From: Anoplolepis gracilipes
Lineage: Eukaryota > Arthropoda > Insecta > Hymenoptera > Formicidae
Direction: 5' to 3'
Assembly (NCBI RefSeq): GCF_047496725.1
Contig: NC_132975.1
Span: 9,770,501 to 9,834,500 of the forward strand
DNA: 64,000 nt
The notes beneath the pieces were generated by a model. That model did no database searches. It was given only the letters and a program-made list of their open reading frames with translations, and was not told where the DNA came from. How positions within the stretch are numbered: the stretch's first letter is position 1; each line of letters begins with the position of its first letter. This document shows, one piece after another, positions 1 to 11,627 of the stretch. Made by a program: the position numbers and the translations under genes.

Positions 1-2035
1 ATAAGAGCACCGTGCGTTCTTTACGAAATCGAGCCGATCGGTTATCGATTGCTGGCTTTGTAATCTCACGAAGATACTCCGAAAACTCTCTCGCTCGCAG
101 CATTCGGAAAATTTGAAAAAAATAGAAATAGAGAAAAGAGGTCAGAGTTCAGACAAACTTGACAAAATATTGCATTCCAAATTTTTAACAGATTTATCAA
201 ACATAATAAAATATATAAAATAAAGAACAAAAATTGCAAATATGCATCTAGTATGATTCATAAATTAATATGTGCTCTTTTATATGCCACCAACCTTGAA
301 CCCTTGTAAGGAGTTTAATGGCATTAGATTAGAACAGTGATCGCGACCTCTCTAATTCTTCGAAATAGTTGACTCTCATTTTTTTCGAAATCAAACTCTT
401 GTGGTTGCAAAGCGGACATGCTTACGAAAGCATATGTCACGCGATGCTCTCGTGTAATCGTCGATTAAATTAAACGGCCGTGGTTTTAGTCCGCGATTAT
501 GAATAACGGACAGTGTGACGATATGCGACGGATATGCGAGGTGAGAGGTGAGACGGGACACGAGGTGACACAACCTTGTATTTGTTCGCAACGCGATGAT
601 GTAAGCTGGCTCGCTCATTGTATAACGCGCGGCGATTGTAAAATGTTAATGGAAACGCGGCGGGAGGGTCCACGCAATAAACGTATTACGTATGGCGTTT
701 ATTAGTCCCCTTTCGAGTAATTTATATCTATTTTATTAAAAAAAATTGATATACATGAGAATTCTTTCGGTGCACGATCGCGAAATCGAAATTCCGCACT
801 GTAAATGCAATGCGGCATAAATAAATACAAGCAGACTTAAATGCATTCGAGAAGCAGGAAATGGCATACACGTGCGCGTAAATTTACATAAATTTTGCAT
901 ATTGATCTATCATAACATTTTTTTTTTATTTTAGCAAAATGGACTGATTTCGTAGTTTAATTAAATAACCTAAGTATTTTCGCGAGCAATTTAACTTTTA
1001 GATTGATAATCATAATACATTCTATAAATCACATTCTATATCGATTAATCTATTCATTATTAATATTAAATATTGAAATCCAAAATATTGACATCTTCTT
1101 TTCATCATTCTTTTCTTTTATATGTAAATTTAAACATCCGATTTAATTATTAAAATACTGTATATATAAACAAAAATTAGATTTATTAGATTTATTTATT
1201 TTATTCATTGATTTATTTTTAATACGCCAAAAATATTTTAGTTTTAAATAGCAAACGAATTTTATCGAACAAATGTGTATCTCGACGGAAATCGTCTTTT
1301 TATTTAATTAAAGAAATCGATCGCGTAAATTAATTGAATCTTTCTCGAGGAAGTCGTAAACATTTCCCAGACAATAAATGCGCTCAGTTACATCGTCGTC
1401 GATCTCGCAACGAGTTTCACGGTAGAAGCTTCGATCGACCCGAACATTAGCGGACCGTTACGTCCGTGTACTCCATTATATAATGCCACAATAGTTGGAT
1501 GGAAACTCGGCAGCTGCAATGCGCTGTAAAAGTATCCACGTGCGATGCCATGCTACAGTCAATATACGCTTCACCAGACTTATTATGCAAAAGATGAACT
1601 CATAATATTGTTGTTGTCACAAGATATTGCAAAAACCTTCATTATTTATTGCATTATATCTTTATTATAATAATTTTGTTGTTACATTAGCATTGCAATT
1701 TTTTTATTTCAATAATCTGATTACAACTCTCAATATTTTGCAAAAATACTGGAGAAAATTTGCATAAAAGGATATATTGTAAAAAAATCACATATATCAT
1801 TTAATCAATAGTATATAATTGCATATTATAAATGGAGAAGAGAAGATACTATTTTTTTATATAGATAGAAAATGATTAGAAAATAAATATACCGAAGATT
1901 TAAACTGATAATGTTGGAATGTCTGTAAGTTCTTATCCAACGATTCACATATTGATGAGCGACTTTGAACGCTTGATTGCTCAACCTCGAGCCGGCAATT
2001 TATGAAAAAAAAAAAAAAAAAATCTCGATACTGAC
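1..2035 (-). other. Tribbles intron 1 (partial)
   Basis: This is AT-rich sequence downstream (minus strand) of the Tribbles exon 1 donor. I found no continuation of the pseudokinase domain here on the minus strand, so the next exon lies to the left of the window. A run of about 17 T (minus strand) starts roughly 14 bases inside the donor. A somewhat GC-richer patch at about 1380-1560 has no recognisable coding content. Confidence 0.6.
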
Positions 2036-2350
2036 CTTTGCAACGAGTTGCTGACCGCTGTGCACGTCGACACATCGATAAAGAGCGCTACCCTCGGCCG
2101 GACCAAGAAGCAGGAATCGATCCCCCAGTATAGTCGGCCCCCCGTGAAGGTCGGTGGGCACAGACTCGCAGCTCGGAAAGACGCAGCTCGGCGGCACCAC
2201 CGCGCTGTTCTCATCGCCGGCCGGTTGTTGTTGCGGCGACGGCTGCTGATGAATGACATCCTGACCGCCGTTGAGACCGACCAGGAACTTGCCATTGTTG
2301 GTACGGGTCGGTACTTGCAGATGCAGTGGATGCTGCCTGGCCACTCTCAT
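2036..2350 (-). CDS. trbl: Tribbles pseudokinase, first coding exon (partial gene)
   Basis: Tribbles proteins are catalytically weak kinase-like scaffolds. They recruit COP1-type ubiquitin ligases to targets such as C/EBP proteins, Cdc25/String or ACC, and they bind AKT. The exon encodes 105 residues from the ATG at 2350. The N-terminus is Gln/Pro-rich and low complexity (about residues 34-47, with a QQQP stretch). The conserved entry to the pseudokinase domain begins near residue 74: ILGDRFLLLGPAEG, then ALYRCVDVHSGQQLVAK. This is the Tribbles form of kinase strand beta-1 and the VAVK region, ending on the lysine position. The exon closes in phase 0 on a GTCAGT donor (minus, 2035-2030). Open sequence continues upstream of 2350, but the codon at 2368 is GTG, so 2350 is the first ATG. 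The rest of the pseudokinase domain and the COP1-binding tail are outside the window. The family call is firm; which paralogue it is cannot be settled. Confidence 0.85.
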
Positions 2351-2519
2351 GTTGCGTCCCGCGCACACACTCGATATATCACTCGTGCACAGACAGCGTT
2401 CCTTATATTATATTGTCCTGATTCACGCGCGCGATCGCGGATTATGATAAAATGCGTTGAACACACTTCGCGCGTCACTTGGGATTTAGTCGTAATGTTA
2501 CAGTCCGAATACCGGCATC

Positions 2520-2527
2520 TATATATA
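2520..2527 (-). promoter_or_regulatory. Candidate TATA box of Tribbles
   Basis: The minus strand reads TATATATA followed by G, about 170 bases upstream of the Tribbles ATG at 2350. Transcription starting about 30 bases downstream would give a 5' leader of roughly 150 bases. Only the motif is seen; its promoter use is inferred. Confidence 0.35.
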
Positions 2528-4402
2528 CAAAGAGCGCGAACGTGAATTCGTGGTTTCACGACGGGTTTGGCTTTTCTATAAGCTCTAACGAGTTAAGCTA
2601 TTAGTTAGAAATATCACTTGTGCTTTTGGGGAGAGTGGAACCCGTGCAGTGTCGTTTCGCAATGTCGTGTCGCTGCGCCGGGTCCTTGGACGGAGAGAGA
2701 TCTTCATGGATAATCAGTCGGTCGCTGTCGAGAACTGATTCTGCAACACGAAAGAAACGAGAGTATTACAAATAGAATACTACTAGTATTACAAATAGAG
2801 CTATACGTATGAGTTTATCTTGATATTACCTCTTTAATTTCAATCCTCAATTTAAATTAGAGCATAAGCTGGGACTTAAATATTTTACAATTACATACGG
2901 ACGCGATCTTTGCATTAGGAAAATAATTAAAAACGATTACGAGTACGGATGCGAATCGCGATAAACCGGCGTTTAATTTTTGCGTCTTGCTCTTTGATTC
3001 GTCGTCATATCTTTTGCGAGATATAAAAAGAAGAAATATTTTATTCTCTCTTAGTAATTCGTGCAATGCTGGCCCTGGCCAAAATAGCAGAAGAGAAATG
3101 GCGCACCTACATCACAATTACGCCTACGTTTTACACGCCCGCACGCGTGTGCATGATTCGACGATGACAATAGTTCCGTTCGCAAAGTCCATAATATGAT
3201 TCACGGACAATTTCAAAATACAAGGCGTTTCGACATTCCTGTCTCGTACGCAATTTCTACGGTCAAGAAGGGGACCTCGTAAGGTCAGGGAAATATCGCC
3301 GGAACGCAGGGACAATGGCTCAAGTTATCTTGCTGTCTCGAATTAATTTTATGACGTAACTACGTCATGAATATTAATTAATCATTCGTTTAATTGTATC
3401 GTCACGTAGGTGCAAATATTTTCTTTTTTTTTTACAAAATAAAGCATAGAAAATAAAAATTGCGAGCGTTGTATTTACAATGCGTTAATCATCTCTCATA
3501 AATATCAAGGAAAGTGCAAATGCAAATTTTGTAGAAGTTGCGAGAGAAAGTTAATAGACGTAACGTCGCTTTGCAAATGCTTACTTTATTCACGGAATAG
3601 AAATTACATTGCGTTTAATTATCCACGAACGAAGAGAGTTATTCGTAATAAACTTTCGTAACGTTTATGTTACAAAACGGCATCGATTGTTTCTGTTACA
3701 AAAGTATCGACACGGTTTTGTAAATGCCTAGAGCCGGCACTGACTATTCGATCGAAGGTAACTGTGGCGACGAAAGGAAATTACGTGACAGTTTTATGAA
3801 TGATCGAATGCATAGAGGAGATGCACGTGTAGTGCACGGCGGTAATAGACGCGAAAAACGTCGCGATTATTTGCGGAAGGAAAGATTCCCCCGATCTCCA
3901 AGGGGAGGGATGCGACCGAATTTATCCGAGATCGCCTGAAATAGTAGCGGCTGCGATGATCCACTCACGCATTATGACTCACGCGCGTAATTTTATCGTA
4001 AATACACTCCGCTTCCCCCCCTTTGTTCTTCCTCGCCCCCGATAAATGTCGATGACACGTTGATCCATGATGTTTACAAAACAATTTACCCTTTCGCCGC
4101 ATCATCGAAGTCCATGATTGCACGAATGAATTGCACTAATGAATCAAAATCAATGTAAATTTATATGTTGAAAACAACATTGAATAGCCATATTCAATTT
4201 TGTCAATCAAGCGTCTCAATTTCCGATATCGAAATTACGTACTGTTTTACTGTAAAATACGTATTGATTGTGATTTTACATTCAAAGTTTTTCATAAAAA
4301 TATTTTTTTTTATTTTCTGCACGTTTCGGATATCTATTGAATTATCGAAGCGTTCATAAGTCTATGTAATTGAAAAAGAGTTTCTGCTCAAATTATAAAC
4401 AG

Positions 4403-4404
<2 letters not shown>

Positions 4405-4457
<53 letters not shown>
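4405..4457. repeat. (CT)n microsatellite
   Basis: An uninterrupted CT dinucleotide tract of about 53 bases. Confidence 0.95.
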
Positions 4458-4463
<6 letters not shown>

Positions 4464-6780
4464 ATCGCAGTTGTTTTAAATTTATAAAGAAGCTTTAATT
4501 AGCTGTGTTAAATTATAGCAACTACTATCGTAGTAAAAGCAAATTAATAAAATTAATTATTTTTATAGTAAAATTTGTTTCCGCCGGCGACATCGCCCTT
4601 CGATTAGCGCGTTATATATTCGCATCCGTATAATCATTCAATGTCGATTCAAGATATGCAAATATCGCGCAGTCGTCCTTGAGGAAGCTCCTCGAAGCGT
4701 ACAACTGGCGTGCCGCGTATACTCATTTTCATGCGACTTCGTCGTAGAAGTGTCGTTTCTCTCTAAATTCAATAAAACAAGCCGAATTCAATCTTACGTC
4801 AAATTACATCCCTGTATCTCTTCGCAGCTGCGTAGTCGATGACGTTAGAAACGAAAAATTCTATACATATAATTCTATACTTTATAATCTATCTAAGTTA
4901 CATTTTTTTCACGCAATACATAATTCACATTTGATAAAGAAAAATAAAATTTATAAACTATACCTGCAACTTTCCTTCTGATTTACAAATTAATAAAAAA
5001 GCTGCAGACTTTGTTCGCGTATAATTAATTTTTTATTTTCTAGAAACATGGAATACATGTGTTAACGTTTATTTAAAATTATGTTAATTAAGAAATAGGA
5101 TTAGGTCATTGTTCTTGTTCAAATTAAATAGCGAGTTAGTGATGATAATTAACGACTCGACGATAATGAGCAACAGAGAATGTGAAACCGGCATTTCATC
5201 GAGCAAATTGCAGATAAACGTGACGAAATACTATGCCGACCTTGAGTATGCGAAATGAAGAATTCGATGAGACAGAATATCGAGAGACTCGAAGCAGAAT
5301 AGACAAAGTATAAATATTCACCATTATCTACACAAGATAAATAATTGAAGAATAAAAAATTAATGTAAAATCTAGCTTTTTATATATTATCTTTTTTTCT
5401 ATAATTGCGAAGAAAAAGGTTCTAAATATTTTTTATGGCAAAAACTTCTATGGGGATTTAAGTTGACATTTATATTCGCACATCATTGTTAACGGCTTAT
5501 ATTACTAGAGTCTTAATTTTTATGATAATTTCAGTGATTGGTGATTGGAAATAGCTATGTCAGACAATTTTGAGTGAGATATTACTCAACGCTGGTTGTT
5601 TACGAGCTTTGTATCGTATCGTTTAAAAATCATATATCATTCGCGTGGCAGATGCTGACTGGCGATACTAGCGAGACCTCCTCCATTACAATATCTACGC
5701 ACTTGCGCAAAAGTCGACAACATCAACGCAACAACGAGTCTCGAACGGCTCCAAAGATCAGGGCTGTGCAACGCGATTTCCTTCCCCTCTTTGTCCCCCT
5801 CCGCTCCCCCCCCCCCCTCGTCGCCGAGTTTCCTCTTCATTGCGCGATATGAACGAGATGGCGAGTAATCGCAACTTGTTTTTATCACCAGAAGACTTTC
5901 CAAGGCAGAAAGCGGCTTTATCACCGATCACGTGGATGTCATGATAATCGCGGGGTCAGAGTCGTATCGACAGGTGAACAGGCCCAGATTTAAATCAATT
6001 ACTGACATCCTCGAGGTATTATTCAGCAATGACTTAACGGTAACGACATTCCAATCTGTCCATAACGGTTTTCTAAATTCATAGCTACATTACGAATATT
6101 GTGAAATAGTTAGACTGATAATTATATATCGCGCATTTTTTTTTTTAAAAGTTGAAACGATAAAAGCTAATTGTAAGACGTACAAATGCAATCAGCTGAT
6201 CTCATATTTAATTTTGTATATACTAATAAAAAAAAAAGAAATATGTATCTTAAATTCAAAATATGTGAATGAAACATCAGTCAAAAGTATAAGGAATATT
6301 TTAAAAACATCTTACGTTTATATATAATTTACATAAAGAAATTATTAAAGATATCTGTAAAAGATAAATATTTAAAAAATGGAATGGAAAAAAGATGGAA
6401 TTTCTTATCTGCATATATTAAGTTTAAATTAATTGTGCATTAATAACCAGGCCAATCTTTTTAATAGCATTTATAATATTTTTTCCTACACATGAATATA
6501 TATTTGAATAAATAATATTCGTGCATAATTTTTTTAAACACAAAACGAAAGGGGTGTAGAATTAAAATCTTTTATCAAATTGTGAAAGACAAAGAATTAA
6601 AGTTGTCATGTGACGCGAGTCAAGACGATGCCTGGTTTCGTGACCGTCGATATAACTGGCAAGTGCGCGAACCCAGGGCACTGTCGAGGTCTCATCCATC
6701 CCTCCACGTGCGTTCCCTCAATGAAACGCGTATCTGACGAAATCGCGAGCTCGGAATTAGTAAAGTGTTGCGTTCGTTTT

Positions 6781-6804
6781 CGTCGTCGTCGTCGTCGTCG
6801 TCGT
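6781..6804. repeat. (CGT)n trinucleotide repeat
   Basis: A pure CGT repeat of about eight units, followed by degenerate TGTCGCCGCC. It lies in a short CpG-rich patch. No coding context is supported. Confidence 0.9.
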
Positions 6805-8479
6805 TGTCGCCGCCACCGCGTGTGTCGAAACGACACGCGCGCACGCGTGCAACCGGCGGTCTATACATTTTACCAGAGAGAGAGATATCCTTCGGTAAGG
6901 TCAAAATGGCGGAGAGTTCCACGATTGTCACACACGCGAGCGCGCGCGCGCGCGCGATATTGCGGGCACGGTTTGCATTAATAGCGCGCGTAACCAAAAC
7001 GTGACGCAAGTTCGCGAAATAAATGACCTAATACCATTTTGTTACGTCTCTGTATTTGTTACATTATTGTGTATTGCAAAAATGTCTATTCCGGTCGATT
7101 AAAGGCGATCCGATTTCTCGAAAAAATTGGGGCATTAACTCTTATCACAGCATCCTCTTTCTCTCTCTTTCTTATCTTATATTGCATATTTAAATGTGAA
7201 TCAAAACCTAAAATCGCTATTATCTCGTTGGACATAATTTCCGGTGAAAATCGAAAAAGATGGATCTTAAACAACTATCACATTTTGTGTCGGAAATAAT
7301 CAAAGAAATTGTTTTCGTACATCGGCTAGCATCGATGTAGACCCGCTGACATCATACACCGGTTTTTAGTGCCTGCGTCAAATCATTCATTCAATGTAAA
7401 CACCCTCATGCAGTGTAAAATTGACTATACACTGACTCAATGGAAATAAACAAGGAAAAATTCATTTTGATGCGTACAACATGTAAATTAAATATTTCTA
7501 AACAAGGATCAATTACGCTTGTGATTGGATTCGAGTGTTGCGTGTTCTTACAAAAAAATTTTGAAAGGTTTGATAAATTTTTAATAGGATTATTTTTAAT
7601 AAAACGCGAGGAAACGCAATTTCAAAATATCACTCATATATTTGAACAATGCAAAGACATTTGTGAAATTTCCTTGATATCCCACTCCCTTGAATCTCGC
7701 GAATGTTTCTTTAATGACATCGTTACATCCGGTCGGCTTTATCAGGAAAGGATTACGATCCAGATCCGCAAAATCATTACGAAATGCAAAGAGACCATGA
7801 CGCAGCACTCGTTCGGCGTCATCTGGTTTTTATGTTTGACACACGTGATCAATTAACGATCGATATTTCGGCGATGCAAAAATCAATCCAAAACATTAAT
7901 ATTGTTTTCTATCGACAATTACATACTACTTATACTCTTGTAAGAAATTTAAATCGTTAAAATTTAAGTTTTTTTTAATCATATTTCAAACGGACCAAAA
8001 AAAAAGAGTGTGACAGAAACGTGACTTGTACAGCGTAAAATATCTCTTGTGTTGCATAAAAAATTAAGACCGTAATTGCTATTTGAAGCGGAGAAAATTT
8101 AATGAACCGCGAGATCAGGTCAGATCGGTTGTCGCAACCAACAGATACGTCGAAGACAACCTCGCGACGATAATAGCGTCGATGCAATAAGCACTGCACT
8201 TTGCACTGGAACCCGCGCGATATAATACACGACGACGACGACGACGTACACAAGCACTCGACGGAAACGCTCGGAGGTGTCGCGCTACCATCGTTTCCAC
8301 CCTTGAAACGAGTAATCCCCGAGTAGTATTCCACGGTCGATAGCGCGTTTCCTGCGAATTAGGGGAAGGTGCACACGCGCCGACCAATTTTCCCGTCGTC
8401 CCGCGCGCAATTCACATTTACAATTAGCGATAGAAAATATTCGCGCTTTACCTTCGTATTGTTTTTCTTCGTCGTTGTT

Positions 8480-9180
8480 TTGCCGTGCGTCGTTCCTGAA
8501 TCGGTGGGAGGTTAAGACGATTGGACGTCCGCGGGCGGCACCGCGATCGAGGTGTACGATCGAGCCCGTTTGCTGCGATCGACCTCGTCGGAGAGTCTTC
8601 TTCTTCTTCTTCTCCTTCTTCTTCTTCTTCTTTTTCTTCTTCTTCTTGGCTCGCTTCTCACGTCGGCTACTGCGTCACGTTAACGGACGCGGCGCGTTGG
8701 TTGTTGTATTTCGTTTCCGAAACACGGCCGAGATGTGATTTTTCGTCTCCGCGATCGAGACGAGAACAGAGAGTAAGAAAGAAAGATAGAGAGAGCGTGC
8801 GCGTATACGCGAGAGAGAGGAGACTCGTGGTATCCGCGCGACGGACGGTCCAACGTTTTGGGCCGGCCCACCGCTCAGAAACGACGGCGGCAGCAACGAG
8901 ACGAGCGAGCACAAACCGACGATGCCATTGTGCAGCTGACAACTGAGCTGGCGGACTGGCGCGACGCGCGACGTAACCCAGACGCAACCGCGCTTCGGCA
9001 ATCTTCGGCCGCGCTCGTGCGCCGCGCGCTGCCGGGAGTGCCGGGTAGAGGAAGGCGCGTTCGGATTTCGGCTAACTTCAGTTTTTCCCCACCACTGCGC
9101 TCTCCGCCCTCCGCCAGTTCCGTGGAGACCGCTTGGAGGTTGGGGAGCTTATTCTTTCACGTGTCAGTGTGACTTAACCT
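8480..9180. promoter_or_regulatory. CpG-rich island, possible distant promoter or 5'UTR exon
   Basis: About 700 bases are strongly GC- and CpG-rich within AT-rich surroundings. Several frames are open on both strands, as expected from composition alone, and none gives a recognisable protein. The island contains a (TTC)n tract and is about 6.2 kb upstream of the Tribbles ATG. In insects such islands often mark transcription starts or untranslated first exons, but the sequence does not show which strand or gene is served. Confidence 0.4.
8596..8647. repeat. (TTC)n trinucleotide repeat
   Basis: A TTC repeat of about 52 bases with two small interruptions, inside the CpG-rich island. Confidence 0.9.
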
Positions 9181-9660
9181 TACCCGATATTTATCGAACG
9201 ATATTTTATAATGTATGTTTTTCTCATTCATATTTGGTTGAATATACAAATGAGATATTGCAGTCTGAATACTCGAGCAAGGTATACACACAAATACATT
9301 TTAATGTATCTTTTCTTCTTTTTCAATTTTTTCTAAAAATGCATGGGGGAATATAGTACTGAATTTACAACATATATTTATTAATAATTTTATATAAAAG
9401 TTTATCGTACTGGATATTTAAAATACTATATACATCTATAATATATGTATGTGCTGACAATATAATACAAAGCTTATGTGTATCTATGGATACGCTTTGT
9501 AAATGGATGGATTAAATATTCTCAATACAATATTCATATTTATTGATTCTGAAAATTATTACTTTACAGAGGTCACTGATATCATAACATGATGAAAAAG
9601 AACGCGTGAATTCTTTGAATCGTCGGATACATGATACATGTTACATCATACACTGCTGCT

Positions 9661-9704
9661 ATCGTAACACGTGCTACGATTGCGCACGCGGATGACGTTG
9701 TCAT
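9661..9704. promoter_or_regulatory. E-box palindrome next to a CRE-like palindrome
   Basis: Positions 9661-9680 form a near-perfect 20-bp palindrome (ATCGTA/TACGAT arms) centred on CACGTG at 9668-9673. At 9692-9704 lies a second palindrome, ATGAC-GTT-GTCAT. Two dyads within 44 bp suggest a bHLH plus bZIP binding cluster. Function is inferred only. Confidence 0.35.
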
Positions 9705-11010
9705 GGACTAGGAAAAGGCGGTCCGTTAAATAACAAGAAGACAGATATTCGCGGAAGTGACATTTCATTACTGAGCATCGTGGTAAGAGGTATGTATCTT
9801 ATCTTTTTGAGAGAATAATATAATGATAAAAATGATCAGTTTTGTTCGGAAACATCTGAGCGTGAGATTTACTGACCACTTTGATATGTATGTAACACGT
9901 ACTCGCGATATGTATACGTGGACTCTTTGAATCGCGACACGCGGTCGTATAAATGTCAAGCTTATAAGCTATATGACAAAGCATCTTAGCATGTATAACC
10001 TATAGGTACACGCGTTATACATGCTGTGTAATGTAGTTTTATTCTCTTTCTTTCTCTACAGTAAATTATTGCCAGATCTCAAAAATAATCGAGTACAAAT
10101 TTGAACGTAAATTTATTACAATTTTTTTACAGTCACAATTTTAATTTTAACTGTATTAAAATCACACAAAAATTATAAATTATTATTATTATATTGTATA
10201 TAATAATTTTTATTTTATTTAATTATTCTATTATATAACATATTAAATATATTGACAATTTTGAATAAATTCATCACGTGATTCTGAATATTTATAAGAG
10301 GTTTTTGGAATCATGAAAAGAAATGTATGATCTCCAAAGAATTTAGAATTTGTGTCGTTCAGCATGTATTTTTAAAAATGTAGACATACAATCTTCGCGA
10401 GAAGCGAGATCTTTGCAGAGAGATCTTGCCCAGCGCAACACGCCCTTGACCTACCTACCTTAACGCTCCTCGTTGAGCGCGGGAGGCAGGCTTTAAACAA
10501 TTACTCGTATAAGGGCATGTAACTCCACCCACGTGTGACCGTGACGGATCTTTTATCTTCGATTATTATTTCGCGTAGATTCTTGACGAATAAATTATAT
10601 AATCAAATTTTTTTAATTATCAAATAGAAAACAAACTGTCAAACAAGTATATTTATTATTATGTTGCTTGTATAAAATAGTGAAACTCCAGTAAAAAAAT
10701 GCAAATAAAACAGAGATTGAAAGTAATAAATAAGCCAAGTATTGTAATATTAAAAAAATAAATTTTTATATTTATTAATTGCACATTTTTTATATGCGAG
10801 AACAGTATAAAGCTTGATATAAAATGTATTCACTGAAGCAAAATTACATTACATAATTGATATCTATAATCAAAGATCTTTATACAACATTCAAATCTAT
10901 TTTCTGAAACACATGTAAAGGCCTATTTGATACTACTTAGTATGTTTGTATTAAAACCATCTTATGAGTTCATATTTCGGGGTGCATATGCACGCAGAAA
11001 TCTGGCATTG

Positions 11011-11048
11011 TGAGACGGATACGTGTACGCGGCCACGTATCCGTCTCA
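11011..11048. repeat. Perfect 15-bp inverted repeat
   Basis: TGAGACGGATACGTG at 11011-11025 is exactly reverse-complemented at 11034-11048, with the 8-base spacer TACGCGGC. The arms are GC-balanced, unlike the AT-rich surroundings. A purine-rich GA tract follows immediately. It could be a strong hairpin if transcribed, or a dyad protein-binding site. Confidence 0.9.
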
Positions 11049-11300
11049 AAAGAGGGAGAGACAGAGACAGAGAGAGAGAGAGAGAGAAAGAGGCAGAGAT
11101 AAGGCCACGATTGCGTGGTGCCTGGATCACGTTCGAGTCAGGCCTTCGTAAACGGCGTTTCCCGCGCGCGTTCTGACCACCGGATATTGGTCAACTCAAC
11201 CACCTTTTTTACCTCGTGCCATTCCGCTTACGTGGGTGGCTGCTCGCGATGATTAGCTGGCGCGAGACGAAGAGTGCGGAGCAGGCGCGATAGAACACAC

Positions 11301-11348
11301 AAAAAAAAAAAAAAAAAAAAAAAAAAAGAAGCAGAAGAAGAAGAAGAA
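11301..11348. repeat. A-run and (GAA)n tract
   Basis: A run of 27 A at 11301-11327, followed by short GAA/GCA units and GAA repeats to about 11348. Confidence 0.9.
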
Positions 11349-11576
11349 GGTGGATTATATCGGCGGTGATCGATACGGTCCGTGGAAACTGAGTACTTCG
11401 CCTGAGTTGATGCAACGTAGCAGCTCTCGTTACAAAAGAGATCCGGAAAGTCACGCGTGATTCGCGTCGTTATCGTCGTTCTCGTTTCAACAGCGCGTAC
11501 ATCATCGCAGGCCTTATCGCGAATTGCTTTTGCAAGTACAGTACGATTAACAAAAGTGCACGCGCGAGTAGTTTAA

Positions 11577-11579
<3 letters not shown>

Positions 11580-11624
<45 letters not shown>
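11580..11624. repeat. (TA)n microsatellite
   Basis: A TA tract of about 45 bases, flanked on both sides by AGTTTAAG. Confidence 0.95.

Positions 11625-11627
<3 letters not shown>

Larger units (their letters stand above)
2560..8470. other. Non-coding flank upstream of Tribbles
   Basis: I see no supportable gene here. The stretch holds a (CT)n tract (4405-4457), an inverted pair of TGACGTA sites (3351-3368), a C-rich tract with G-quadruplex potential (5784-5817), and a CGT-repeat patch with CpG-rich surroundings (6600-7010). The open frames are short, lack splice support and resemble no family. The longest is 138 codons at 7440-7856. Confidence 0.6.

Noticed and set aside
7440..7856. 138-codon open frame on the plus strand
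   Set aside because: No family resemblance, no signal or domain pattern, AT-rich codon use, no nearby splice signals. One or two such frames are expected by chance in 64 kb.
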